A DNA stretch of 64,000 nt from positions 62,001 to 126,000 of the forward strand of contig JANBPT010000012.1 of assembly GCA_027575765.1 (NCBI GenBank). The letters are read 5' to 3'. This DNA is from Tieghemiomyces parasiticus (Eukaryota > Kickxellomycota > Dimargaritomycetes > Dimargaritales > Dimargaritaceae). Positions 1-11,386 of the stretch are shown here, piece by piece. Both the position numbers and the translations under genes were made by a program. Numbering within the stretch: position 1 is the stretch's first letter; each line of letters opens with the position of its first letter. The notes beneath the pieces were generated by a model. That model worked only from the letters and a program-made list of their open reading frames with translations. It was not told where the DNA came from and ran no database searches.

Positions 1-242
1 GGTTTTCCATTGGTAGGTGGCGCGGGGTGTCCGGACTTATGATAGTCCTTAACCTTACGGTTATCCCACGCGAGACCTACCCCGATGAATCCGCTTTCGT
101 CGATGATCTGGCGGGCACTGTCGCCTGGCTTCATGGACTTCAGCTTTTCTTTGGGGCTGGCTGGGGAATTACCACCCGGGACGGGGATGGCAGTGGCCGT
201 GGCCACCAGGGTCAGGGTAAGAACGGAGAAGGAAAGACGCAT
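1..242 (-). CDS. Secreted protein, N-terminal exon, cut by window edge
   Basis: The minus strand is open from an ATG at 242 to the edge. It begins MRLSFSVLTLTLVATATA, a classic signal peptide (Arg, a hydrophobic core of about 14 residues, Ala-x-Ala), with likely cleavage before IPVPGG. The mature part seen is Pro/Ser/Lys-rich. A GTAGGT donor lies at 80-75, so the first exon is probably 242..81 (54 codons, phase 0). The frame also stays open to base 1, so read-through without an intron cannot be excluded. An AT-rich TATA-like stretch sits about 80 bases upstream (around 312-325). Destination is inferred to be secretion or the cell wall. The family is not recognisable from this fragment. Confidence 0.6.
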   Translation of the reverse strand, partial: MRLSFSVLTLTLVATATAIPVPGGNSPASPKEKLKSMKPGDSARQIIDESGFIGVGLAWDNRKVKDYHKSGHPAPPTNGK

Positions 243-2110
243 GGCGACGAACACGGCGTATGGGAGGAAATAACTAGGTCGTGGAAAAGCAGCACAATGA
301 ACGTTGCTTTACGACAAAGTATATATTATGGCAAGGCCGGGTCACGAGTGGTCTTGGAAAAGGCTAGATGTCCGTGCGAAACTTGAGGTACTGGGGATGG
401 TGAAGAGTAGACCGAAGGTAGAGACGAGCGAAGCAGCCAGATAAAGAGTGTAGGCTGGTAAGGACACGATTTAAATTCTGTTGGAGCCGTGCGGGGGGTG
501 CGCCTTTATATGGGATGGGGTTAGACTATGTAAAAGGGTCCGCAGACGTGATGGATTAGCAACCAGACAGGGGCGAATTAACTAATACTAATCGACCCCT
601 TTTGACTCCTCTCTCTATCCTGTGCCCTGGCCCCTTTAAACGCAACGCTTCGTGGAATCGGTCATTCAGGTCCCCCCCCCACGCCGTAGCCTGATAAGTG
701 GTGAACGCGTCTAATCCACCTTTATCCCAGAGCACAGGGAATAAGGGCTCGCAGAGAAATCAGTCAGCGATAAGAGCTGGAGGGTGGGACCTTGCAGCTC
801 TCCTTTGAGAAGGGATAGTGCCATTTATTCATTCCTGTAGCACGGGTCTCTCTAATCATCTTAATAACCAATACGCCCTATTGGCGAGCCATGTATAGAC
901 TAAGTTGTAAATTTATTGCGCTAAACGAACATCGGTACCTCGATGATCTGCATATCCTATCGAAGCTACCTTAACCCACTATTAATCATACATTAATGGC
1001 GAGCCAAAAGCTGCCGGTCATCGATTGTGACTGGCCGTTCCCCCCCCCCCATTTTTTAAATTTTTTGGTTTCGGAAAGGAAGGTAGGGGCCTGCCCGTTG
1101 GACCAATTTGTGCCGCTTTCCCCCCTCCATAATGTCATCAGCTATGTAGAGTTTACGATGACCCTGCACCTTGGCTACCAATCACCTCTTCTCTCCGCCA
1201 ACATGATGGGGGGAGGGCGGAGGAGATACCACGCAGTGGATGAAGCACGTTCTAATTTGCTAACCTTAAACTGATGACTCTATCAGTCGTGAATTCCTAG
1301 CGAATCTATAAGATAGACAGTTTCTTTCACTGCGACCGAATTCAGCAGGGCCCCTGTATTGGCCTCCTACTGAATTATAAAGGGTCCGCGACGCGTCTCG
1401 TTCACTCCAAGCAGAAGTACCACAGTAGGAAAGAGAATTCAGGGATGAGAAGATATACAGGGTCTGCCCTCCCTGGCCATTCTGGCATTATAAGCTGGCG
1501 CCCGAGTGGAATACGGCTCCAGTCTAAGGAGGGCGTACACGGTGGACCGGCATGTTGGACTGGAATGCAAAGTACCATGCCCCTTCAACTGCCGATAAGT
1601 GCCCTAATTCACTGGTCAGGACCCTTGATACGTTTACCTTCGGTTCGGCAGTTACCCTTTGTCGCTACCGGCCCCCTGCGAAAGCCGCTTTTGGTAAGGT
1701 GAAGATTGAACCGGCCATTTGGCGGATGCCTAAGGTACCTTTGGGAATCTAGTCCGGCGCAAATGGGAACTAGTAAAGGCCCCTTTGGTCAGCTGTGGCA
1801 CAATCCGATGGCCAGAGGATCGGTCGGTTCAATACAGCAACTGACAATGCACGGCGATGCGTATAGATCGATACATTAATCTCTAGGAGGGGGTCAGTTA
1901 GCAGCACCAGCCCTGCATATCGACACTCGTTGCGTAGCGCTGCAGGACGCGTCGTTAATATTACCAATGCAATCGGTGTCTAATCCTGCACTTTGGCAGT
2001 AGTTGAAAGTCCATGGTAGCTTTAATTTCTAAGCTCGTCACACGATCACGTAGTATCACATCCGAGTCCTAAATACAAATATAACCAATCATAAAACGGT
2101 AGTCGCCCAC
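243..2110. other. Intergenic, no gene seen
   Basis: This stretch lies upstream of the secreted-protein gene and downstream of the ligase gene. It contains two long C tracts (672-680 and 1040-1050). Its open frames are all under 100 codons and show no domain, splice continuity or family resemblance. It probably holds the promoter of the secreted-protein gene and the ligase 3' UTR. Confidence 0.5.
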
Positions 2111-3986
2111 TCATAGCTTGGAAACAACGGAGGGCTGGGCCGACGCCCCTACTTCCGCGACGCGCTTGCGCAGTACCTGGCGCATAATCTTTCCTGACGT
2201 TGATTTGGGAATCTCACGGACAATTTCGACACCACCACGCAATTTCTTATGATTAGCTACCTGGTTGGCGACGAAGCGTATAATATCCTCGGTAACCTCA
2301 CGCTCCGTCCTGCCGTCACACCCCTTTCGCTCTGTCAGAACGACGTAGGCGCGGGGAACTTCGGTTGCCTGCTGGGGGTTATACACGCCAATAACGGCGG
2401 CGTCGCGGACGTGTGGGTGACACACGAGGAGGGCCTCCAGTTCAGCGGGAGCCACCTGGAACCCCTTATACTTGATGAGCTCCTTAAGCCGGTCGGTGAT
2501 GTAGAAATGTCCTGTACTATCCACGTGACCGATATCGCCCGTACGGAGGAATCCCTCACTGTCAAAGGTAGCCTTGGTGGCCTCCGGATTGTTAAGGTAG
2601 CCCTTCATGATGTTAGGACCCCGCACGAATAGCTCTCCGGTCTGGTTGGGACCCAGCGGTCGGCCGGTTTCGGTTTCGACGATCCGGGCCTCGACAGACG
2701 GCATAAGCACCCCAATGGCCTCCGGGTCTTGGGTATCTCGTCGGCCCATCAGCAGGATCGAGGACGATTCTGTCAGGCCATAGGCGTCGCGTACCGTGAT
2801 CCCATGGCGGATTTCCAAGTCGCGGGCCAGCGAGGCTGGTATTGGGGCAGCACCCGACATGATGAAATTGAGCGACGAGATATCGTGGTCCCGGAGCCGT
2901 GAATACCGGGCCATATTGAGGACGATGGGCGGCACGAGGTAGGCAAACTGGATCCGGTAGGTTTCGATGTTGCACAGAAACTTGGGGAGGTCGAATTTAC
3001 GAGCGACAACGATGGTACAGCCCTGCACGAGGTTGAGATGGACAAGCACGTTGAGGCCGTAGATGTGGTAGAACGGGAGCACACCAGCGAGAACCTGGCC
3101 CGTGTGCGCATAGTCTTCCCCTCTGAGGAAGGCGTCAACCTGGGTCACAATGGCCACCATGTTGAAGTGTGTGGTAACGACCCCCTTGGACTTGCCTGTG
3201 GTACCCGAAGAGAAACAGAGGTAAGCTGGGGCGTGGTGCGATTCGTCACCAGAGTGCCGGATGGGCGCCGTGGCGGCGGTGCGGGCGGCCGGGGCACCTT
3301 GGCAAAGGTCGAAGAGGTTTTGGTGCGCAACCGACGGAGATCGAGGCGACGGAGCAGTGGCCGGTTGTAAACGGTAGACATGCTTCACCGAGATTCCGGC
3401 ATCACGGGCGGCGTCGGTCGCGATAGGTAGCAACTCGCTGTCGGAGACTATAAACCTGGCACCCGAGGCTTGGAGCTGGTATACAATTTCCCGTTGCGTA
3501 TAGCCTGGGTTGATGGGCGAGACGACTCCTCCCGCGGCGAGCACGCTAAAGCTAGCCACCCCATAGTATATCTGTCAGGAGGACGAAGTAAGAAGAGTAG
3601 GCTTAGTACCGCGTCAGTTCGGACCGCATACCATAAAGTGAACTGGGCACCCTAAAGGAAACAATCACCCCCTACCCTACACATTACATTATTTATCAAC
3701 TATGAATCCTATGCTACATGCTTTAAAATACACTTACATCGTTCGGCGACAAGACGGCCACAACGTCACCAGGCACCAGTCCTGCGATGCTCTGCCAACC
3801 AGCAGCAATCTCGGCCGTATAGTGCAGGAAGTCGCGGATAGTCAATTTAGCACCGCTATCACCATCAATGTAGACCGGGCGCTCAGGGTCATTCCAATAG
3901 GCCTGGCTACGGATACGCTGAACAATGAACGAGTAGAGGTCCACAGACGGCACCTTCACTGGCGGGTGAGGGGACTGGAATATCAT
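2111..3986 (-). CDS. Peroxisomal acyl-CoA ligase, 4-coumarate-CoA ligase-like (ANL superfamily)
   Basis: Two exons, 3986..3738 and 3571..2111, joined at a GTAAGT donor and CAG acceptor (phase 0), give 569 residues, normal for 4CL-type enzymes. The family activates a carboxylate with ATP and transfers it to CoA. Visible motifs are the AMP-binding loop SSGTTGKSKG, the YGLTESS motif, the GDIGHVD and TDRLKELIKYKGFQ hinge region, and the C-terminal KSTSGKIMR with the adenylation lysine. The splice restores SPND-IYYGVASFSVLAAGG, as expected in the family. The protein ends in Ser-Lys-Leu, a canonical PTS1 peroxisomal signal, which argues for fatty-acid or aryl-acid activation in peroxisomes. The start at 3986 opens the first conserved block (MIFQSPHPPV). 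The substrate cannot be told from sequence alone. Confidence 0.93.
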
Positions 3987-6445
3987 GGCGGGAACTAGGC
4001 TACGTGATACTATAGCTAGTGCTAAACCAGGACAGAGGGCAATCTTTCTGAGGGGAGAGGGTGTAAATAGATGTTTAGAGCGATCTTTTCGCAAATAAAT
4101 AGACAATGTACCCGCCTAAAGAATAACGTTGGTAAATCAAGAGCAAGGGAGGGCGATACTGTATCCAGCGGAGCGATTCCAATTGCCTATATATACAGCA
4201 CCAATAGCCCCGGTGAATACTCCAGGGAGGTGTGCATGGCACTACTGTTGTTTGGCAAGCAAGTCGAGTAACGCACTTGGTACAACTCCAATCCTCCACC
4301 TTATTGGACCATCCACCTTTGCTTTCCCCAAAAAGTATGTAGCCAGCCAGGGTCCAGCGGTTTAAAGTGAACGCGGCTTCGCCGCACCATGCTAGCGGTC
4401 TCGACTTGACCTGACTGGGTAATGGTTGGCGAATCACGTGGGCCGTGTAAGGCGCAACCAGAGGCCTTAATGGTGACAATTGTGTGTGCGGTGGGGGGGG
4501 TGGGAGCTCTTCCGGGCCTTGTTCATAAGCTGAGCATGGACAAACGAGGGAAAGCGGAGGAGATAAGGCCATGCCACGCTACATTATTAGTGTGCGATGT
4601 GAGCATTGTGGCTGTGCTCCACCCTTGCGCTGTAGCAGGGCGCAGATGCACATAGTTCTTGAAAAGGCCGCCGCTAGATTCTTTCGTTACCCGACCAATA
4701 GGCCTGAGTTACAGCTAGCTGTCGACTTGGTGGCTGGAATCGTTACGTGGGCTGCGAGTAGCTCAAGGGGTGCGTGGCGTGGTCAGTCGCCCGTGGCTAT
4801 TACTTGCGGCTACACGGGTACTGGGCCCCGTAAACTCGCAATCCACTCGAAACGACCGCCTCTCTCCCCCCCTTTGCCAAGGTGTGATTTAACCGAGGCG
4901 GTCGGCCGAGCTACGACACGAGACGGGCATGTCCCCAACACCAGCCTTATTTTTAGCACTAATCTGGTGCTATTCTCAGCCGCGGGTAACTTGGGCCCTG
5001 GTGGCACCTAGTGAGCACAGCTTGAAGAGATAGGTGGGCGCCTGCGTATGCGTACGGGCTATTCCAATTACCTGAAAAAGTTGAAGTGAGGCTGCAACGT
5101 GCCTACGAATTCAAGTGGGCAGCGGAAAGAGATAATCGGACAGCTAGACTGAACGGGTAAAATCGGAAGCCGGCTGCTGTCACTTCCATGGGAGAGGTGC
5201 GGGGGTTGGACCGGGCCGACAGATGTTGTTAAGGTTTGCCGATACGAAACCCCCGGGCCCTTCAGCACCGCCACTGATCCTTCGGCATTTCTGTTTCATC
5301 GCAAGGCCGGTTGGTCCGACGGCCTAACAACCACACTGGAAACCTTCCCAACTGTCGCCACACGTAACCCCGGCGGCCTTCCACCGTGCCACAACTATCC
5401 CACGCCGCACCCGCCAGGGTCTTCGTATTAGGAAACTGAAGTCACATTTCCGTCAACCCGTTGCCGCGCCAGGTTTGCAAATTACGGGGCGACGGGTATA
5501 TGAATGACGCGAGGGGGCGGCATGGGAGGGCCTGCCAAACTCGATTAATCGGCGTCGTGAGTGCCCCTCAACCAAACAGGGCAACCCCCCATTGGTCCGA
5601 TGCCTACCCTCTGATGCAGTAAACGCCCGGGCCATTAGGCGAGCAGGCGCTGGAATGGGTGAGTCCCGGCCAGTTATGGGCGCGAGCCCGCAGCAAATCA
5701 ACCAGGCGAATCACAGGCATCCATATGGAAAGGATGGGAGTGTCTTCGGACCGGTGGATGGGGCTGCGGTGACGAAAACAGAGACCGCACAATCCTGGCT
5801 GCCGGCAAGGCTGGAGTGACTTGCACGGTACTTGCGTAAGCACGACGCCAGCTAACGTGTGTTTTTTTTTGGCCAGGCCACAGGGACGCCGTCACGGTTG
5901 TCCGCTACGCCTAGGCTGTGTTCCTTAGGGAGTCGCCCGGCGCTTGCAGGCTGACTAATCAGAGTACGGTGGCCATTTGTAAAGCCGCACCACCCAATAT
6001 CTGGCTACGTCTGGACTACATCGATGGGGAAGTGTGGCAGTCGGGATAGGGCACGCCCAGCAGCCAGTGAATCGGTAGGACCAGGCTGTTGGTCGAGAAG
6101 TTTGGCATGTGGCAGTGGGCTGCCCTCCCACTGCAATCTCTGGCGGCGCCCAGAGACCCTGTGACAGCGCAGGAAAAGAAAAAAAAAACAAAGAATAGGA
6201 AGTGGCGGGTGGTGATCGACTGCTGGGCAGCAGCCGGTGGGGGTCGGGCCCAATGTCCCCGTCCGGTTCCTCCCGTACACACTCTTCTCCCACCACCGAG
6301 TGTGTGTCTTGAGGACCGCACTGTCGGTTAAATTGGTCCACGACTCAATAGGCAAGGGCCGGGGAGTGCGAGAGAAAGGGCGGGGGCGGGGGTGGGGTTG
6401 AGTGTGGGACGAGAGGGTCCCACCGACCCTGCAACCCTCACGGAC

Positions 6446-6452
6446 TATATAA
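6446..6452 (+). promoter_or_regulatory. TATA box candidate for the PFK2/FBPase2 gene
   Basis: TATATAA sits in a GC-rich context and is followed by CT-rich leader-like sequence. If used, the leader to the ATG at 7161 would be about 680 nt and could contain one or more introns. No transcript data are available, so the assignment is an inference from position and motif. Confidence 0.4.
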
Positions 6453-6576
6453 CGGGTCCGCCCGCTCCCGCCGCCTTGTTTCTCGAGCCCCAGAGCACCA
6501 CTCCTCAACCCATCAGCCGCCTCCATTTCCCCTCGTCAACCTCTCTACCCTCGACATTTGGCAGTCACAAGCGTCC

Positions 6577-6642
6577 ATGGTTCCGCTGCCAGCCGCCCCC
6601 GCCGCCCTCCCGCCCCCCACCACTGCGTCCCCTTCGCCGTAG
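6577..6642 (+). other. Candidate upstream ORF in the PFK2 leader
   Basis: An ATG in good context (gcgtccATGG) opens a 21-codon Pro/Ala-rich frame that ends at TAG. It lies about 125 nt after the TATA-like element and 518 nt before the proposed start codon. It would act as a uORF only if this segment is in the mature leader. Confidence 0.25.
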
Positions 6643-7160
6643 CCTGCCAACCTGTGCAGTCAACTGTATATTGCCGCCGCCTGCTCTGCCGGCCCAGCCC
6701 CAACCCCCACATATTTCCAACGAGGGTCAGTCCTCTTCTCCGCTAGGTACGTACAATAGCCTGTCGTCCGTGCGACCCTCTGTCTTCCCGGCCACAGCCC
6801 TCGCTATCTATTCCACAGTGCGCGGGACTGTTTTTTGGTGGTCTGTCTAAACGCCTCTCACTCCCAAGTGAGGCACCCTCCTCCGTCCCGTCGGACCCCC
6901 CCCCGGCCCGCCATACATTAGCCAAGGGCCCGCACATATAGGGTCGCCAGCTTGCGCTCCATTCCTGCCCTTCTGCATCAGTAATTTCCACCCTTCAATA
7001 CTCTTTGGTGTCAGCTTTTGCTTACCGCTATTTCCCGCTGGTCTATCTGTATTCATCGCCTTCCCCTTCACCAGCCATCTTTCTTAATCCGGCGAACGTG
7101 CATTCGAGTGTCGCACAACCTTCTCCCTGACAGCCGACCCTCGCTTTGACGCCGACTACT

Positions 7161-9611
7161 ATGCCGTTTATCGCTCCGTCGCATAACCGCGTGGCCTGCA
7201 TTGTAAGTAACCAGCGACTCTTCCCGTCGGGGAATATCACTCGCTGTCGCCGGGTCATGAAATTCATGCCGGCGTCCTGGCTCTAGAGGGGGTAGCTCCG
7301 AACCTGTCCACGGCATCAGCCGACTCCCCGTATCCCATCGCCTGGCTGACCCCTAATCCCAGCCACCACGATCTGCACTATCCTACGCCCACTTACCCCA
7401 TGCCTCCGTTAGATGGTAGGCCTGCCAGCACGCGGCAAGACCTACGTCGCTCAGAAAGGTAAGTCTTATTGGCTAGAGAGGGCTGCCACCCAAGTAATGC
7501 CTCACTTCCCACCCAACCCATATCTACACGTAGACACTACCCTAACCCCAGCCGCGCCACTCTTCCCCGCAACCGGCTCTCTCACTCTCTCCCCATCCCC
7601 TCTCCCAGTCTGCCGCTACCTGCAATGGGTTGGTATCCGCACTCAGGTCTTTAACGTCGGCAACTACCGCCGCAAGATTGCCGGCGCCCAAACCGACCAC
7701 ACCTTCTTCGACCCGGGCAACGCCGAGGCCTCGCAGCTGCGCCTCCAATGCGCCTTGGAGGCCCTAGACGATATGATACGCTGGTTCAAGGAAGATAACG
7801 GCATTGTCGCCATCTACGACGCTACCAACTCCACCCGGGAGCGGCGCCGGATGCTCCAGACCCGCCTGGAGGCCGAGGACATCAAGGTCATGTTCGTCGA
7901 GTCGGTGTGTGACGACGAGGACGTTGTCCTGCGCAACATCATGCAGGTCAAATTAGACTCTCCAGACTACGCGCAGGGCGTGGATACGGAGACCATCGTG
8001 GCCGACTTCCGCGCGCGCATCGACCACTACCAAGGCGTCTACGAGACAGTGACCGAGGAAGAGTCCACTTTCGTCAAGATGATTAATGTGGGGAGCCGTG
8101 TCGTCATCAATCGGATCCACGGGTACCTCCAAAGCCGCGTCGTGTACTACCTGATGAATCTTCACATTGTGCCCCGCGCCATCTTCTTCAGCCGCCATGG
8201 TGAGAGCATGTACAACGTCATGGGCAAACTCGGCGGCGACTCAGACCTGAGCCCGCGCGGTCGCAAGTACTCGGAAGCCCTACCGGGCCTAATCTCGAAG
8301 CACCTGGACGGCCAGAACCTGACAGTGTGGACTTCGACCATGCGCCGCACGATCCAGACAGGCCAGCACCTACCTTACCCGAAACTCCAGTGGAAGGCCT
8401 TAGACGAGCTGGATGCTGGGGTGTGCGACGGTCTGACCTACGAGGATGTGGAACAGCAGTACCCCGAGGATTTTGCGCTACGAGACGATGACAAGTTCAA
8501 CTACCGCTACCGCGGCGGCGAGTCCTACCGCGACGTGGTCCTGCGCCTGGAACCCGTCATTATGGAGCTGGAACGCCAGCACAACATTCTGATCATTGGA
8601 CACCAGGCTATCCTGCGCTGCATCTACGCCTACTACCTTAACTACTCGCACGAGGAACTGCCTTACATCAAGATTCCACTCCACACCGTCCTCAAACTCA
8701 CCCCGCGTGCCTACGGCTGCGATGTTGAGCAGTACCGTTTCGATATCGAGGCCGTCGACACCTACCGCGCCAACCCCAAGCGGCCCTCCTCTCTCAAACG
8801 TGTGGGATCTTCGCGCGGCCGGCCATCCGCTACCGCCTCGGTGACTTCCTCCGGGTCCGCCCCGCGTCCTCCGTCGCAGCTACGTAACACCGCTGCCGCC
8901 GTGCCCTTGCCTGGTACCATGTCACCCAGCGTCAACGACTCACCCCGGCTCAGCAAGGCTGCGGCGCCACCGTCGCCCGCGCCGCTGGCAATCAGCACCA
9001 CCGCCCAGCACTCACCGTCATCCTCCCAATCATCCCTGAGTTCCACCGCCCCAGTCCCGACACGTTTCGCCACGGCCAGCCCACTGGCCACCACCAGTCC
9101 TGTGACGGCTCAGTCCCTGATGGCGGCTACCGCCATTGTGAATTCCTCCCTCGGAGCCACCGATGGCGCCACCCCTATCGGTAGCAGGACCCCGAGCCGA
9201 GGCTGTTCGCTCGTCAACTCGCCTCTTCCCAGCCGTGCCGCTTCCCCAGACCCTTCCCAATCGAAACTGCCCAAGGTTGACTTGGTCAACGGGGTCGGCG
9301 TCACCTCCGTTAAACCGCCCTTCTCGTTCAGTTTTACCGACGCTCCCGATTCGGCAGCTGACAAACTCGAGGAAGGCGAAGACGACCTGGCTTACGAAGA
9401 CACGACGACCGAGACTACAGGCGCAGGCGCCGTCAAGTCCTTTTTACAAGGGATTGCGAACGAGATGCCCGAGAACCAGGACCTCGCCGAAGAGATCAAT
9501 CAGCTACCATCGGCTCCACTGCCGCCGCCAACAATTAAGGTTGATGGGAAAATCCCTGACGAGGCCACAGTGCCGCCAGAGACCACCAATGGTCACAGCA
9601 ATATCGACTAG
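7161..9611 (+). CDS. 6-phosphofructo-2-kinase / fructose-2,6-bisphosphatase
   Basis: Exons 7161..7202, 7413..7458 and 7609..9611 (696 residues) join [31 protein letters not shown], the expected N-terminal kinase sequence. The cytosolic bifunctional enzyme makes and degrades fructose-2,6-bisphosphate, which controls glycolysis against gluconeogenesis. The Walker A motif GLPARGKT is at about residues 17-24, and the kinase domain follows (FNVGNYRRK, FFDPGN, IYDATNST). The phosphatase domain has RHGE at about 225-228 and the second histidine in IIGHQA near 361. Both catalytic histidines are present, so both activities are predicted. From about residue 425 there is a Ser/Pro/Ala-rich tail of about 270 residues, probably regulatory. 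The second intron (7459-7608) is 150 nt, in frame and without a stop. The start is the first ATG of the small exon; further 5' exons remain possible. Confidence 0.93.
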
Positions 9612-10407
9612 CAACTACCCCCTGATGTTCATTTGTTTTCTCAATCATTTGTTTTTACTACCTTACCCCCTACTCCCTCTACAGCTGATAAATGTAATGC
9701 TGGTATAACTCTTTTTTTGCAAGGCTGCCATGAATCCTTTCACTATCCTACTAAGAACCAGTTCACAGTAGCATAACCTTGGCAGTATTGTTCCGCTTCC
9801 CCTCTCCTTGGCGAATACAGTAAGGGGTTGACTGCCGCCTTGACGCACTTTACGGAGTGGGATGATAATCAGGACTTGGATGGCAACCTCCTATAAATTA
9901 CCCAAGGAGAATTTCCAATTCGGAGATATGACTATCATAGAATGACATCCACGTCGCAACGTACGGACTAACCCTAACGCTGAAATATACGTCTGTGGTA
10001 CCCATCAGGCCCAGTTTTCGAGATGGGCGGTAAAACCGGGGGAACATAGTTTAGAGTGAATCACTATGTCACCCGGGTTTAGGTTAAATTATCATTATTT
10101 TTTTAAAAAAACGGCTAAAACTAAAACATAAAGATCCTCACCGAAATATCCAAAAACGTCAAAGATGATGGTAGAATGCAAGGGAGGGAGAAGGGGGGGA
10201 GGGCTGTAGTATTCCTCGGACCAAGTAAGGTTCGGAGCGGGGGTGGACTGATTGTCAAGAAACGTTAGAATGCCAATCGCTAAAGCATGGGGTAGACGAT
10301 GTCAGTTCCCAAATAACATGGGTTCAGTGGGAATATTGAGGGGTGTAGAGTTGGGGGTGGGGGAAGGGCATGGATTGACGGGTGGAGAGGCGGGTAGTTC
10401 CTGGGTC
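9612..10407. other. Convergent intergenic region
   Basis: This lies between the 3' ends of the PFK2 gene (+) and the peroxiredoxin-like gene (-). It is AT-richer than the coding sequence and holds an A/T run near 10,100. No gene is seen. It presumably contains both 3' UTRs. Confidence 0.5.
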
Positions 10408-11386
10408 TTAAACCTCGGGTTGAGCGGGAGAAGCAGCGGAAGCATCCTGGCAAGCGCCCAAGACCTGTTCGATGGGGGCATGGTCGCCAAAGGTTTTCTC
10501 CTTGTACTGGAAAGCGATGCCCTGGTCCCCTTGCTTGATGACAAAAAGACCTCCCATAATTCTGGAATCAACAGGATAGATAGGGATGGGAGAAAATAGT
10601 GGTCATGGCGGAGTGGTTAGTCAGGGTAGATTTCAAGGCCATATCATCAAGGTGAGGCGGAGTGCGATCATCCGTCCTTGACGGGCTCCCCCACACCCGG
10701 CCCGAGGTGTAAAGAGGGAGCCACGTAATAGCCACGTGAGTTCCAGTGAGTACGAAACTTTGCGGACACCTTCCCCTAGGACATGCTCAGAGGCGGGAGA
10801 AGCGTCTTCTAATCAGCAACTGTGTTTGGGAGACTTACCTGCCCTCACCCTTCATGTTACCCTGGACCCCGGCCTTACCGGCACGCCGCACGTTACGGAA
10901 CACGGACGGCGTGAACAATTTCCAGAAGGGTGCCTTTTTGATCTTGCCGCCCGACAGGGCGGTAAAGACCCGCTTTTGCTCGTCGAGGTACACGGGGCCC
11001 TTCCAGAAGTCACGCTGGAACTCTTCGACGCCCAGTTCCTCATGAACCACAGCCACCATGTTAAGGCCCAGCTGGCCCTCGATGGTGTCCCGGTTGGAAG
11101 CGAGCTTGACAGCCTCTTCGCGGCAGAGACGGCACCCAGGGCGGCGGACGGCAAAGACCAGGGCGGGCTGAGTGGCCCACAATGTCTGGCTCATGACAGA
11201 CGGCGCGGCCTCGGCTGGCGTCAGAGCAGCGGTGGCCGCGTCGGCGCCGTTCGGGACCTCACCAACGGGGGCTTCGGCAGTAGTGCCAGTGGCCGAGGCG
11301 GCGTTGGAAGCCGACAGAGGGGCAAGCAAACGGAGCGGGGCCTGGACCAGCGCGTCCAGGGTAACGGGTGACGGTTTAGGGGCCAT
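10408..11386 (-). CDS. Peroxiredoxin-like 2A (PRXL2/FAM213 family) redox protein
   Basis: Exons 11386..10839 and 10561..10408 (GTAAGT donor, CAG acceptor) give 233 residues. The thioredoxin-fold AhpC/TSA-like core shows VFAVRRPGCRLCREEA with a CxxC pair at Cys85 and Cys88, then VVHEELGVEEFQRDF, VYLDEQKRVF and GNMKGEGRIMGGLFVIKQG. This is the order seen in animal PRXL2A, which is about 229 residues long. The splice joins GNMKGEG to RIMGGLF, so the intron is well supported. The family is linked to cellular redox control through the CxxC; the exact reaction is not settled. The first about 65 residues are Ala/Pro/Ser-rich and unlike the animal N-terminus, and could be a mitochondrial presequence or disordered. 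Confidence 0.88.

Larger units (their letters stand above)
3987..7160. other. Divergent intergenic region, ligase to PFK2
   Basis: This is a shared upstream region of about 3.2 kb. Open frames of 60-170 codons occur on both strands but none shows a domain or splices into anything recognisable. It contains the TATA element and uORF listed separately for the phosphofructo-2-kinase gene. The part from 6.4 kb on is CT-rich, like a fungal 5' leader. Confidence 0.5.

Noticed and set aside
4075..4572. A 165-codon minus-strand open frame upstream of the acyl-CoA ligase.
   Set aside because: No domain, no signal peptide, no splice continuity with the ligase, whose start at 3986 already gives normal family length.
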